The notes beneath the pieces are model-generated. The model made no database searches. It had not been told where the DNA came from and saw only the letters and a program-made list of their open reading frames with translations. Both the position numbers and the translations under genes were made by a program. Source: Streptomyces sp. PTY087I2 (lineage in GTDB: Bacteria > Actinomycetota > Actinomycetes > Streptomycetales > Streptomycetaceae). Taken from it: 64,000 nucleotides of DNA. The stretch is from NCBI RefSeq assembly GCF_001687325.1, contig NZ_LZRD01000008.1:186001-250000 (forward strand). Reading direction: 5' to 3'. This document shows positions 9,081 to 17,660 of this stretch, piece after piece. Every line of letters starts with the position of its first letter. Positions within the stretch are counted from its first letter, which is position 1.

Positions 9081-10628
9081 TTAGTCGAGGTAGTCGCGCA
9101 GCACCTGGGAGCGCGACGGGTGCCGGAGCTTCGACATCGTCTTCGACTCGATCTGACGGATGCGCTCACGCGTCACGCCGTAGACCTTGCCGATCTCGTC
9201 GAGTGTCTTCGGCTGACCGTCGGTGAGACCGAAGCGCATCGAGACGACGCCGGCCTCACGCTCGGAGAGCGTGTCGAGCACCGAGTGCAGCTGCTCCTGG
9301 AGGAGCGTGAAGCTGACCGCGTCCGCCGGGACGACCGCCTCGGAGTCCTCGATCAGGTCACCGAACTCGCTGTCGCCGTCCTCGCCGAGCGGGGTGTGCA
9401 GCGAGATCGGCTCGCGGCCGTACTTCTGGACCTCGATGACCTTCTCGGGGGTCATGTCGAGTTCCTTGGCCAGCTCCTCCGGGGTGGGCTCGCGGCCCAG
9501 GTCCTGGAGCATCTGGCGCTGCACACGCGCGAGCTTGTTGATGACCTCGACCATGTGCACCGGGATACGGATGGTGCGGGCCTGGTCGGCCATCGCGCGG
9601 GTGATCGCCTGACGGATCCACCAGGTGGCGTACGTGGAGAACTTGTAGCCCTTGGTGTAGTCGAACTTCTCGACCGCGCGGATCAGACCGAGGTTGCCCT
9701 CCTGGATCAGGTCCAGGAAGAGCATGCCGCGGCCGGTGTAGCGCTTGGCCAGAGAAACCACCAGACGGAGGTTGGCCTCCAGGAGGTGGTTCTTGGCCCG
9801 GCGGCCGTCCTCGGCGATGATCTCCAGCTCGCGCTTGAGCTTCGGCGCGAGCTTGTCGGCGTTCGCCAGCTTGTCCTCGGCGAAGAGGCCGGCCTCGATG
9901 CGCTTGGCGAGCTCGACCTCCTGCTCGGCGTTGAGGAGGGGGACCTTGCCGATCTGCTTCAGGTAGTCCTTGACCGGGTCGGCGGTGGCGCCGGCGACGG
10001 CGACCTGCTGCGCGGGTGCGTCGTCCTCGTCGTCGTCGGAGAGGACGAAGCCCTTGTTCTCGCCCTCGCCCTCCTCTTCCTCGCCCTTGCCGGCCTTGAC
10101 CTCCTCGACCGGCTCGTCGCCGTCGAGGAGCTCGTCGTCCTGCTTGCCGGACTTCTTCGCGGCGGTCTTCTTGGCCGCCGTCTTCTTCGCGGCGGTCTTC
10201 TTGGCGGCGGTCTTCTTGGCTGCCGCCTTCTTCGCGGGAGCGGCCACGACGGCGTCTTCGGCCACCGCGTCCGCACTCTCGGCCGCCGGGGCGGCGGTGG
10301 CCGCGACGGTCCTGGTCACGGTGGTCTTCGCCGCGACGGTCTTGGTGGCGGTGCGCTTGACCGGGCTCTTCGCTGCGACGCTCTTGCGGGCGCGCTTCGG
10401 CGACTCCGCGGCACTGACCATCAGCGTCACACCCTCTTCCTCGAGGATCTGGTTGAGGCTGCGCAGAACGTTCTTCCACTGGGTTGGCGGAATCTGGTCA
10501 GCCTCGAAGGCCCGACGCACGTCATCGCCGGCGATCTGCCCATCAGCCTTTCCCCGCTCGATGAGCGCCATCACAGATTCGGACTCGGCGATCTCCGGCG
10601 GGAGCGTACGGGATGTGCTGGCCGACAC
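9081..10628 (-). CDS. hrdB: Principal RNA polymerase sigma factor HrdB
   Basis: This 515-residue sigma-70 directs vegetative transcription. The N-terminus ([17 protein letters not shown]) matches HrdB. A Lys/Ala-rich low-complexity stretch with KKTAA repeats follows, then an acidic stretch. Region 1.2 starts at [11 protein letters not shown], region 2 has [18 protein letters not shown] and [15 protein letters not shown] (promoter melting and -10 contact), and region 4 ends with [20 protein letters not shown] (-35 contact). GTG 10626-10628 has GAGAGG upstream and gives the usual N-terminus; the frame-open TTG at 10634 is less likely. The stop is TAA. Confidence 0.98.
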   Translation of the reverse strand: MSASTSRTLPPEIAESESVMALIERGKADGQIAGDDVRRAFEADQIPPTQWKNVLRSLNQILEEEGVTLMVSAAESPKRARKSVAAKSPVKRTATKTVAAKTTVTRTVAATAAPAAESADAVAEDAVVAAPAKKAAAKKTAAKKTAAKKTAAKKTAAKKSGKQDDELLDGDEPVEEVKAGKGEEEEGEGENKGFVLSDDDEDDAPAQQVAVAGATADPVKDYLKQIGKVPLLNAEQEVELAKRIEAGLFAEDKLANADKLAPKLKRELEIIAEDGRRAKNHLLEANLRLVVSLAKRYTGRGMLFLDLIQEGNLGLIRAVEKFDYTKGYKFSTYATWWIRQAITRAMADQARTIRIPVHMVEVINKLARVQRQMLQDLGREPTPEELAKELDMTPEKVIEVQKYGREPISLHTPLGEDGDSEFGDLIEDSEAVVPADAVSFTLLQEQLHSVLDTLSEREAGVVSMRFGLTDGQPKTLDEIGKVYGVTRERIRQIESKTMSKLRHPSRSQVLRDYLD

Positions 10629-10950
10629 GAACAACCTCTCGGAACGATGGAAACGGCTTCCGGCCCTGCCCTGGAGGGGGCTGGAACCGACGACCGCCGA
10701 CTGGGGATGTCGTCGACGGCGCGGGTTTGGCCTCAGAACTGAAACAGCGCGCCCCAGGGCTGCTGTATTCCTTCCGCTGCGCTCACCTCTTAAGTCATCG
10801 CGCTGCTTCGAGGAGTGTTACGGCCAATCCGCGTGGCCCGAGTCACACCTCATTTGCGGCGTACGGGACCAAAGGTTGCATCCCCTTCCATTGTGCCGCC
10901 GGACCCGTGCGGCCCGGCGGCATCGGGCCCCGCGGTCCCGCCGCCCCCGG
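10629..10950. other. hrdB upstream region
   Basis: These 322 bases between hrdB and the end of whiH (both on the minus strand) should hold the hrdB promoters. A GGAAT (10767-10771, minus strand) followed 21 bases later by GTT resembles a sigma-R promoter, but the spacer is longer than the usual 18-19. I therefore did not call it. No gene was seen. Confidence 0.4.
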
Positions 10951-11838
10951 TCAGTGCTCGCGCGGCGCGGGAACCACTCGTTCGACGTCGGGATGGACGA
11001 CGAGCAGTTGACGCATGGCGGTCTCGGCGGCCCCGGCGTCGCCCGATGCCAGGGCGTCGGCGATCCGTGCGTGGTGGGCGAGCGAGGTCTCGCCGGGACG
11101 GTCACAGCCGGTGACGGGACCGCCGGAGACATGGAGGGCGGCCGAGACGATGCCGGAAAGGTGTTCGAGCATCCGGTTGCCCGCGGCCTGGATGAGCAGG
11201 GCATGGAACTCCGCGTCGGCGCGGGAGAAGGTGATCGTGTCTCCCTGCCCCATCGCGTGCCCCATGATCTCGACCATGTCGGCGAGCCGCTGCTGGATGT
11301 CGTCCCGGCCGTGCCCGGCCGCGAGGCGGGCCGCGAGCGGTTCGATGGTCCAGCGGAGCTCGGCCAGCTCGCGACGCTGGTCGTCCCGCTGCGGGCCGAA
11401 GGCGCGCCATTCGATGATGTCGGGATCCAGCAGGTTCCAGTCGCTGACCGGGCGGACCCGCGTCCCCACATTGGGACGCGCGCTGACCAGCCCCTTGGCT
11501 TCGAGGACGCGCAGGGATTCGCGGACGACGGTGCGGGAGACCTCGAACCGCTGGCCGATCTCCTCGGGCACGAGGGGGCGGTCCGCGCCGAGGTCGCCGG
11601 AGACGATCATCTGGCCCAGCTGCTGGACGAGTTGGCCGTGGAGACCGCGCCCCCGGCTGGCCGATCCCCGTCGGCTCGCCCGTCCCAGCTCGGAATCGGC
11701 GCCGCCCCAGGAACGGGTCGCGGCACGCTCGCCGGCCGGTGCCTCCGGATAGGGATAGCGGTCGAGTTCGCCCGAGCCGGCCAGGCCGGAATCGGCGGTG
11801 CGGGCGGCGGTCATCATGGTGTGCGCAAGGGTACTCAC
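10951..11838 (-). CDS. whiH: Sporulation regulator WhiH (GntR/FadR family)
   Basis: This 295-residue protein has an N-terminal extension of about 70 residues, a GntR winged helix (LHGQLVQQLGQMIVSGDL, then FEVSRTVVRESLRVLEAKGL), and a FadR-type C-terminal helical domain with an FCD-like pattern (FSRADAEFHALLIQAAGN). WhiH lies next to hrdB in S. coelicolor and is needed for septation of aerial hyphae, which fits this position. The start was set at GTG 11838 (VSTLAHTMM) from remembered family N-termini; its ribosome-binding site (AAAGGA) is close. The frame is open to 11940. Confidence 0.9.
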   Translation of the reverse strand: MSTLAHTMMTAARTADSGLAGSGELDRYPYPEAPAGERAATRSWGGADSELGRASRRGSASRGRGLHGQLVQQLGQMIVSGDLGADRPLVPEEIGQRFEVSRTVVRESLRVLEAKGLVSARPNVGTRVRPVSDWNLLDPDIIEWRAFGPQRDDQRRELAELRWTIEPLAARLAAGHGRDDIQQRLADMVEIMGHAMGQGDTITFSRADAEFHALLIQAAGNRMLEHLSGIVSAALHVSGGPVTGCDRPGETSLAHHARIADALASGDAGAAETAMRQLLVVHPDVERVVPAPREH

Positions 11839-11901
11839 GCATCCTTTGTCGGCGCGGCTCGTCCACCCCTTGAGGTCTTTGGTGAAAAGCACACGAAAGG
11901 G

Positions 11902-11909
11902 TGATCGGC
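11902..11909 (-). promoter_or_regulatory. Possible sigma-WhiG -10 element of whiH
   Basis: On the minus strand GCCGATCA lies 64 bases before the whiH start. It differs at one base from the sigma-WhiG -10 consensus GCCGATAA. whiH is a known WhiG target in S. coelicolor. A clear TAAA -35 at the right spacing is not visible, so the call is tentative. Confidence 0.35.
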
Positions 11910-11997
11910 GCTCGCGCCGCAATTGACGCCATATCCGCACAAATCAGTCATTTTTCAGGGAGTTGCTGGCCCCTCTCCTCGGCGCGGGCGGCGGCGA

Positions 11998-13731
11998 TCA
12001 CCAACGGGCCTTTCCCCGAAGGCTGGTGAACAGATACGCACAGATCAGGGCCGACAACGACAGGGTGAGCGCGGTCCCGACGGGCTGCGCCACCACCCGC
12101 GCGACGGCGAGGATCCAGTGGTCCGCCTCCTGCGGGAGCTGCCACCCGGCCAGTTCACGCAGCCGGCCCGGAAGTCCGGCGACCGAACGCGCGGACGGCA
12201 CCGCGAAGATCTTCTGCACCAGCGGAACGACGAGCACCGGTACGGCCAGCACCGCGGCGATACCCGCCCCGGCCACCCGGAAGACACCGGCGGCCAGCAG
12301 CCCCGCCCAGGCGCAGCCGACCGTCAGGCCAGCCCAACTCGCGCCCAGCGCGACGGCGTTCGAAGGGATCTCGATCAAGTCCGGCCCGTACACGAGCCGG
12401 AGGCTCTGCGCTCCGCCCACCACGGTGAGGGCGGCGAGCAGCAGGGCGAAGCTCGCGGTCACAGTGAGCTTGGCCAGCAGCAGCCCGAGCCGCCGGGGCA
12501 CGGTGCCGCGTGCGGCGGCGAGCGCGGGATAGCGGAACTCGTCCCCGAAGGACAGCGCCCCGAGCAGCCCCGCGCCGAGCGCGGCGGGAGGGAGCGGCAG
12601 CAGAGCGGGCCAGGCGGCGAGCACGCGGGGAAGGGCGGTGCCGTCGGTGCGGGCCAGCAGAACGGACATCGCGGCCGACACGACCAGAACGGCCGCCATG
12701 ATCATGGTCGTTGTCCGGACACCGAGGGAGCGTCGGAGTTCGTAGCGGAGCGGGCGCAGCGGGCCGCGCGCGGGTCGCACGCGGATCGGGGGCGGCAGCT
12801 CGGAGAGAGCGGCGGCCGCGTCGTCCCGCTCCGCACTCCCGGCCGCGGGCTCGGCGGGCCCGGTGTCACCGATCTCGTCGGCGAGCCGGTGCACGGGGAC
12901 GCCGTGCCGGTAGGCGGTGTCGCCGACCTCCGCGCAGTTGCTGCCGTACACCGTCAGCCGGCCGCCCGCCTCCTCGACCACCTCGACGGAGTGCTGCGCC
13001 GCCCGGGCCTCCCGGCTGACCACGGCCGCCAGCCGGGCCGCGTGCGGAGTGCGGACGGCGACGCGGGCCCGGAGCCGGGTACGGGCGAACTCGGCGACGT
13101 CCTGGTCGGCGACGAGGCGCCCGCCGCCGATGGTGACGACGTGATCGGCGGTGCGGGCGGCCTCCTTGGGGTCGCCGGTGGTGTGGAGGACCGTGCCGCC
13201 CTGGGCCGCGTGCGCGCGCAGCAGCCCGTAGAGCCAGCTGTTCTCCCGTGGGGACAACCCCTCCGCCGGTTCGTCCAGGATCAGGGTGTGCGGGTCTCCC
13301 AGCAGCGCGGAGGCAAGGCCGAGCCGGCGGTCCATCCCCACCGACAGGGTCCCCAGGCGCTGGTCCCCGAGTCCGGCGAGCCCGACGACCTCCAGCACCT
13401 CGTCGGCCCGGGTGGCGGGCACGCCCGCGGCCGCGCAGAGCATCCGGAGCTGCCCGCGGACGGTGCGGGAGGGATGGCCCGGTACGTCACCGAGCAGCAC
13501 GCCCACTTCCCGCGCCGGGTGGGCGATGCGGTGCAGGGGCCGCCCCCGGAAGTAGGCGACGCCCCGCCCGGCGTCCAGTTCGAGCATCAGCCGCAGGGCC
13601 GTGGTCCTGCCCGAACCGGGGGCGCCCAGCAGGGCGGTGACCCGGCCGGGAGGAGCCTCGAAGGTCAGATCGTTCACGGCGGGCGGAGCGTCGCGCCGGG
13701 GGGTGCTGGTGAGTCCGATGGCCTGGAGCAT
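11998..13731 (-). CDS. ABC transporter, ATPase and permease in one chain
   Basis: A 577-residue protein. The first 230 or so residues form an ABC ATPase: Walker A GAPGSGRTT, signature LSVGMDRRL (divergent from LSGGQ), Walker B LILDEP and switch His in VLHTTGD. The C-terminal half carries about six hydrophobic segments from LGVRTTTMIMAAVLVVSAAM to the end. A DRrA/CcmA-type exporter normally has these as two chains, so this is a fused half-transporter that probably works as a dimer. ATG 13731 was chosen because the ATPase begins there; the frame is open far upstream as an artefact. It sits between whiH and the Nudix gene. The substrate is unknown. Confidence 0.85.
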   Translation of the reverse strand: MLQAIGLTSTPRRDAPPAVNDLTFEAPPGRVTALLGAPGSGRTTALRLMLELDAGRGVAYFRGRPLHRIAHPAREVGVLLGDVPGHPSRTVRGQLRMLCAAAGVPATRADEVLEVVGLAGLGDQRLGTLSVGMDRRLGLASALLGDPHTLILDEPAEGLSPRENSWLYGLLRAHAAQGGTVLHTTGDPKEAARTADHVVTIGGGRLVADQDVAEFARTRLRARVAVRTPHAARLAAVVSREARAAQHSVEVVEEAGGRLTVYGSNCAEVGDTAYRHGVPVHRLADEIGDTGPAEPAAGSAERDDAAAALSELPPPIRVRPARGPLRPLRYELRRSLGVRTTTMIMAAVLVVSAAMSVLLARTDGTALPRVLAAWPALLPLPPAALGAGLLGALSFGDEFRYPALAAARGTVPRRLGLLLAKLTVTASFALLLAALTVVGGAQSLRLVYGPDLIEIPSNAVALGASWAGLTVGCAWAGLLAAGVFRVAGAGIAAVLAVPVLVVPLVQKIFAVPSARSVAGLPGRLRELAGWQLPQEADHWILAVARVVAQPVGTALTLSLSALICAYLFTSLRGKARW

Positions 13732-13876
13732 CGCTTCTCTCGCGTCTCTCGCGGACGGTGAGACCGCTCGGCGGCAAGGGGGTACCGCAGCAAGATAACG
13801 CGACATTTCGGACTTTTTGCGCAGGGGGAGATCGACGGGCGTTCCGCGGGACCGGTGCGGGGGAACGCCCGGTGGC

Positions 13877-14635
13877 TCAGACCTCGGGTCGCAGCATCGG
13901 CGGATTGAGCACCGTGGCCGCCCCGGCCCGGAAGAGCTGCGCGGGCCGTCCGCCCTGGCGCGTGGTGGTCCCGCCGGAGGGCACCAGGAATCCCGGCGTC
14001 CCGGTGACCTTGCGGTGGAAGTTACGGGGGTCGAGGACCACGCCCCACACCGCTTCGTACACCCGGCGCAGTTCGCCGACCGTGAACTCGGGCGGACAGA
14101 ACGCCGTGGCCAGGGAGGAGTATTCGATCTTGGAGCGGGCCCGTTCCACCCCGTCGGCCAGGATCCGCGCGTGGTCGAAGGCCAGCGGCGCCGCCTGCTC
14201 GCCCTCCCGCCCGGTGCCGGGGTGCAGCAGATCCTCGACCGGAGCCCAGCGCGCACTGTTGGCGTCGCCGCCGGCCCGGGGCGCGGGCAGGTCCGGTGCG
14301 AGGGCGAGGTGGGCGACGCTGACCACCCGCATCCGGGGATCGCGCGCCGGATCGCCGTAGGTGGCCAGCTGTTCCAGATGTGCTCCGTTACCGACGGCCG
14401 GTTTCGCCGGATCGTGCGCGCAGAGGCCGGTTTCCTCGACGAGCTCGCGCGCCGCCGCGGAGCCCAGGTCCTCGTCCAGCCTGACGAAACCGCCGGGCAG
14501 CGCCCATCGGCCCTGGAACGGGGTCTCTCCGCGACGGACGACCAGCGCGCAGAGCGCGTGACGGCGCACCGTGAGCACGACCAGGTCGACGGTGACTGCG
14601 AAGGGCGGGAAGGTCGACGGGTCGTAGGGCGGCAT
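13877..14635 (-). CDS. Nudix hydrolase-like protein with C-terminal winged helix (NrtR-like)
   Basis: This 252-residue protein starts MPPYDPSTFPPFAVTVDLVV. A complete Nudix box is present: G, then E five residues on, then RELVEETGL after seven. The catalytic residues are therefore intact. The C-terminal part (about 150-230; EYSSLATAFCPPEFTVGEL, then WGVVLDPRNFHRKV) is the winged helix of NrtR-type proteins, which control NAD or sugar genes by sensing ADP-ribose. It may be an ADP-ribose hydrolase, a regulator, or both. No NAD gene lies nearby. Confidence 0.85.
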   Translation of the reverse strand: MPPYDPSTFPPFAVTVDLVVLTVRRHALCALVVRRGETPFQGRWALPGGFVRLDEDLGSAAARELVEETGLCAHDPAKPAVGNGAHLEQLATYGDPARDPRMRVVSVAHLALAPDLPAPRAGGDANSARWAPVEDLLHPGTGREGEQAAPLAFDHARILADGVERARSKIEYSSLATAFCPPEFTVGELRRVYEAVWGVVLDPRNFHRKVTGTPGFLVPSGGTTTRQGGRPAQLFRAGAATVLNPPMLRPEV

Positions 14636-14770
14636 GCCGCGATCATAGTCGTCTGCCTGACGATAAACACTCCCTTCAGCATGCTCGTGATCGGTCCGGG
14701 TGCCACGGTGACGGAATCGCCGCGGTGGGGAGCGCCACGGCATGGCCGGAACGCCCGCTCGACGGGACGG

Positions 14771-16165
14771 TCAGTCATGTCGCCGCGCCCTGCTGCCGCG
14801 TCGGCCGTAGCGCCGGGCCTCGCGCGTCCGCCGCCCGGGCGCCGGGACCCGGGGGCGGGTCGAGCCGGGTGACATCTTCCGCCGCTCGGCGCCCGGAGGC
14901 CGCGGAGCGCGCGCCCGCCGCCGACCGCTCCCGGGCAGCGGCCGGACCTTGCGGACGTGCAGAGGGGTGGCTCCCCGGTCGCTGCCGGACCCCACCGCCT
15001 CGACGGCCGCACCCGCTTGTTCCTCATCGGCATCGGCGTCGGCGTCGGCCGCCTCGCGCAGACAACGGCGCAAAGCCTCCGGATCGAGCCCTTCGTTGCA
15101 GGCCCGGTGCAGCAGTTGGGCGAACGTGTAGTCCGGATCGGCTCGCAGCGCCAGCGACAGGGCGACCCGGGCGCCCGGCTCGTCGCCCGTGGACCAGGAG
15201 ACCCAGCCGGCCAGGGTGAGCGGGGCGGCGGCGTGCTCCCCGTACGGTCCGACGCAGCGCCGTGCCAGCGTCCGCCACAACCGCAGGGCGGCCTGGGCTT
15301 CCGGTCCTTCCATCCAGGCGGCGGCCTTGTCCCGGGTCTCACGGTCCTGGAGCCCGAGGATGACGGCGGCGGCTTCGTCGGAGCCGATCAACTGGTCGTC
15401 CCCGGCGTCCGCGAGTGCGGGTGGGGCCGGCTGTGCGTCCTCGATCCGGTCCATGAGCCTGCGCGCCAGCCGAAGGGTCTCCGCCGCCACCTCCCGCCTG
15501 GCCCGTTCGTCGAGAAGCCTCGGCAGCAGCGCAGGTCCCACCGTGTCCAGGGCCTTCTCCTGTGCCCGGACGGCTGCCGGGGTCCGCCAGGGCTGGAGCC
15601 GCGCCTCCATGTCGCGCAGCGTGCCCCGGACATGGACGCCCGCGTAGGTGGCGGCCGCGGCCATCACCGTCGTACCGGGCATGGCCAGAGGGTTCCCCTG
15701 GTCGGGGCAGCACCGTGGGTCGGGGCAGCAGTAGGACCAGTAGCGGCCGTCGGAGATGCAGAGCGCTTCGAGGACGGGGACGTCGAGCGCTCCGCACGCC
15801 GTGCGCAGACGTTGCGCGAACGGCCTGAGCCGCTCCATGGTCTGCCGGCCGCTGGCCCCGTCCGGCGAGTCCTGGCAGAGGAAGATCACAATCGCGTCGG
15901 GCCGCCCTTCGCGACGCTCGCTCCCCGAGACCAGGCACTCCGCCAGCTGGTCGGCGACCGGCCCCCATTCGCCGGGCGCCTGCGGAATTCCGAGGCGGAG
16001 CCGGCCGCCGAACCGGCCCTGACCGCCGTGCAGGGCCACCATCACGACGCTGTCGTTGGGATAGAAGCCCATCAGATACGGGAGGGCGTCGGCGAGATCG
16101 GCGGGGCCGCGCAGGGTGATCTGCTGCTCTCCGGCGGGACCGGTGGATTCGTGGTGCTTGTTCAT
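14771..16165 (-). CDS. DUF4192 domain protein
   Basis: This 464-residue protein starts MNKHHESTG. Its DUF4192 domain is recognised by LRGPADLADALPYLMGFYPNDSVV. There is a Cys-rich patch CCPDPRCCPDQGNP near residue 150. The last 70 or so residues are Arg/Pro-rich and look disordered. No membrane segment or signal peptide is seen. The family is widespread in actinobacteria without known function. Only a weak ribosome-binding site precedes the ATG. Confidence 0.85.
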   Translation of the reverse strand: MNKHHESTGPAGEQQITLRGPADLADALPYLMGFYPNDSVVMVALHGGQGRFGGRLRLGIPQAPGEWGPVADQLAECLVSGSERREGRPDAIVIFLCQDSPDGASGRQTMERLRPFAQRLRTACGALDVPVLEALCISDGRYWSYCCPDPRCCPDQGNPLAMPGTTVMAAAATYAGVHVRGTLRDMEARLQPWRTPAAVRAQEKALDTVGPALLPRLLDERARREVAAETLRLARRLMDRIEDAQPAPPALADAGDDQLIGSDEAAAVILGLQDRETRDKAAAWMEGPEAQAALRLWRTLARRCVGPYGEHAAAPLTLAGWVSWSTGDEPGARVALSLALRADPDYTFAQLLHRACNEGLDPEALRRCLREAADADADADEEQAGAAVEAVGSGSDRGATPLHVRKVRPLPGSGRRRARAPRPPGAERRKMSPGSTRPRVPAPGRRTREARRYGRRGSRARRHD

Positions 16166-16202
16166 GGCTCGACGGTCCCGCGAGCCGCCGAATCCCGCGA
16201 CC

Positions 16203-16226
16203 CCTGTGGATAACGTTATCCACAGG
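16203..16226. promoter_or_regulatory. Perfect palindrome of two inverted DnaA-type boxes
   Basis: TGTGGATAACGTTATCCACA (16205-16224), extended by CC/GG, is a perfect 24-base palindrome. Each half is the classical 9-base DnaA box TTATCCACA, in tail-to-tail order with a 2-base spacer. It is 37 bases upstream of the DUF4192 start and 26 bases before the recQ relic. It could bind DnaA or a palindrome-specific regulator of the DUF4192 gene. Confidence 0.6.
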
Positions 16227-16251
16227 CTCGCGCCGTCGTTCGCGGTCTGTC

Positions 16252-16420
16252 GTGGTCATCGGGTTGCATGGGGGCATGACCAACGCAGACCGTGCAGCGC
16301 GCAGACTGTGCAGCGATCAGGGCAGCGGCCCGGCCGTGATCGTCCCACCGCTGCCGCCGCTGATACGCAACCAGGTCGCGGCGGCGGCCCGGCCCGGCCT
16401 GTCCGAAATCGCCTCCGGTG
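16252..16420 (+). pseudogene. recQ relic (5' fragment with internal deletion)
   Basis: The frame reads VIGLHGGMTNADRAA, then GPAVIVPPLPPLIRNQ and VAAAARPG. The intact RecQ at 27239-29398 (minus strand) reads IGLHGGMDTLELRV, then GPTVIISPLLALMRNQ and VEAAARAG. The DNA around the start (CATCGGGTTGCATGGGGG) is identical in both. About 45 codons, including the Walker A motif, are missing here, and homology stops near 16420. This is a dead fragment in inverted orientation to the intact gene. Confidence 0.75.
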
Positions 16421-16454
16421 GTCGCCGTTCCGGTTGTGCCGGAGACTCGGCCCT

Positions 16455-17522
16455 GTGGACGTCCAGGGCGAGGACCAGGCCGGCCGGCGGTCGCGGTTCG
16501 GATTCCCCTACCGGCCGCGCGGACCGCTCCGGATCATCGTGTCGCGGCTCGCCCTCGCCTTCGGGCTCATCCTCCTGGGCACGTTGGTCGTCTACCTCGG
16601 CCGCAGCGGCTACCGAGACTCCACCGGACACCCTCTCGGTCTGCTGACGAGCTTCTACTACTCGGCCGTCACCCTGACCACGATCGGGTACGGGGACGTC
16701 GTCCCGGCCAGCGACTCGGCGCGGATCGTGAACACCCTGGTGATCACCCCCCTGCGCCTCGGCTTCCTGCTGGTCCTGGTCGGCACCACGATCAGCGCGC
16801 TGACGGAGCGGACCCGGGCCGAATGGCGCGAGCAGACCTGGAGGAGCAAGGTGCGACAGCACATCGTGGTGGTCGGCTACGGCACCCAGGGCCGGGCCGC
16901 GGTGGCCACCCTGCGGGCACGGGGCACACAGCCGCGGGAGATCGTGGTGGTCGACGTCGCCGCGTCCGCAGTCGGCGAGGCGAACAGGCACGGCCTCGTC
17001 GGTATCGTCGGCGACGGGACCCGCTCCGACGTGCTGGCACGGGCGGAGCTGGGCAAGGCGGGGCACGTGCTGATCGCCACCGCGAGCGACGACACCGCCG
17101 TCCTCGCGGCTCTGACCGCCCGCCGGATGAACGCCACCGCCGTCATCACCGCCTCCGTGGCCCGCGCCGAGAACGTCGCCCTGCTGCGCGAAGGCGGCGC
17201 GGACAACGTCATCACGTCCTCCGAGACGGCCGGACACCTGCTCGGCGTCGCATCGTTGAGCCCTTCGGTCGGCACGGTGCTGGAGGAGCTGCTCTCCGCC
17301 GGGCTCGGACTGGAGGTCGCCGAACGCTCCCCGGAACCGGCGGAGGTCGGCCGCGATCCCCGCCAGATCACCGAGTCCGTGCTGGCCGTGGTCCGCGACG
17401 GCAAGCCCCTGCGGTACAGCGACTCCCGGATCGGCACCGTCCGCGCCGACGACCGCCTGGTCATCGCCCGAGAGACGCCCGCGTCCCACCGGCGGAGGGC
17501 AGGCCACGAGGAGAAGGGCTGA
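16455..17522 (+). CDS. Two-TM potassium channel with RCK/TrkA-N domain
   Basis: A 355-residue membrane protein. Helix 1 is about 29-50, the pore loop carries the selectivity filter TTIGYGD (75-81), and helix 2 is about 95-115. An RCK domain with the nucleotide-binding turn VVVGYGTQGRA follows near 135. The rest resembles TrkA-N and TrkA-C domains that gate channels by ligand binding. GTG 16455 gives a start just before the basic first residues, with GGAG 11 bases upstream. It directly follows the recQ relic and may have been brought in with the accessory block. Confidence 0.88.
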   Translation: MDVQGEDQAGRRSRFGFPYRPRGPLRIIVSRLALAFGLILLGTLVVYLGRSGYRDSTGHPLGLLTSFYYSAVTLTTIGYGDVVPASDSARIVNTLVITPLRLGFLLVLVGTTISALTERTRAEWREQTWRSKVRQHIVVVGYGTQGRAAVATLRARGTQPREIVVVDVAASAVGEANRHGLVGIVGDGTRSDVLARAELGKAGHVLIATASDDTAVLAALTARRMNATAVITASVARAENVALLREGGADNVITSSETAGHLLGVASLSPSVGTVLEELLSAGLGLEVAERSPEPAEVGRDPRQITESVLAVVRDGKPLRYSDSRIGTVRADDRLVIARETPASHRRRAGHEEKG

Positions 17523-17660
17523 GAGGCTTCCGGGGCGACACCGGGACGAAGCCGGGGGCGGTACCGGGACGGAGCCGTACGGAGCAGGAAATCCGCCCGA
17601 TCGGCCGACGCCGGGCCCCGACCGCCGCCACTCCCCCGCCAAGGGGACAGCCATCTGTCC

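Noticed and set aside
10740..10800. Sigma-R-type promoter upstream of hrdB
   Set aside because: GGAAT and GTT are present but 21 bases apart; the accepted spacing is 18-19.
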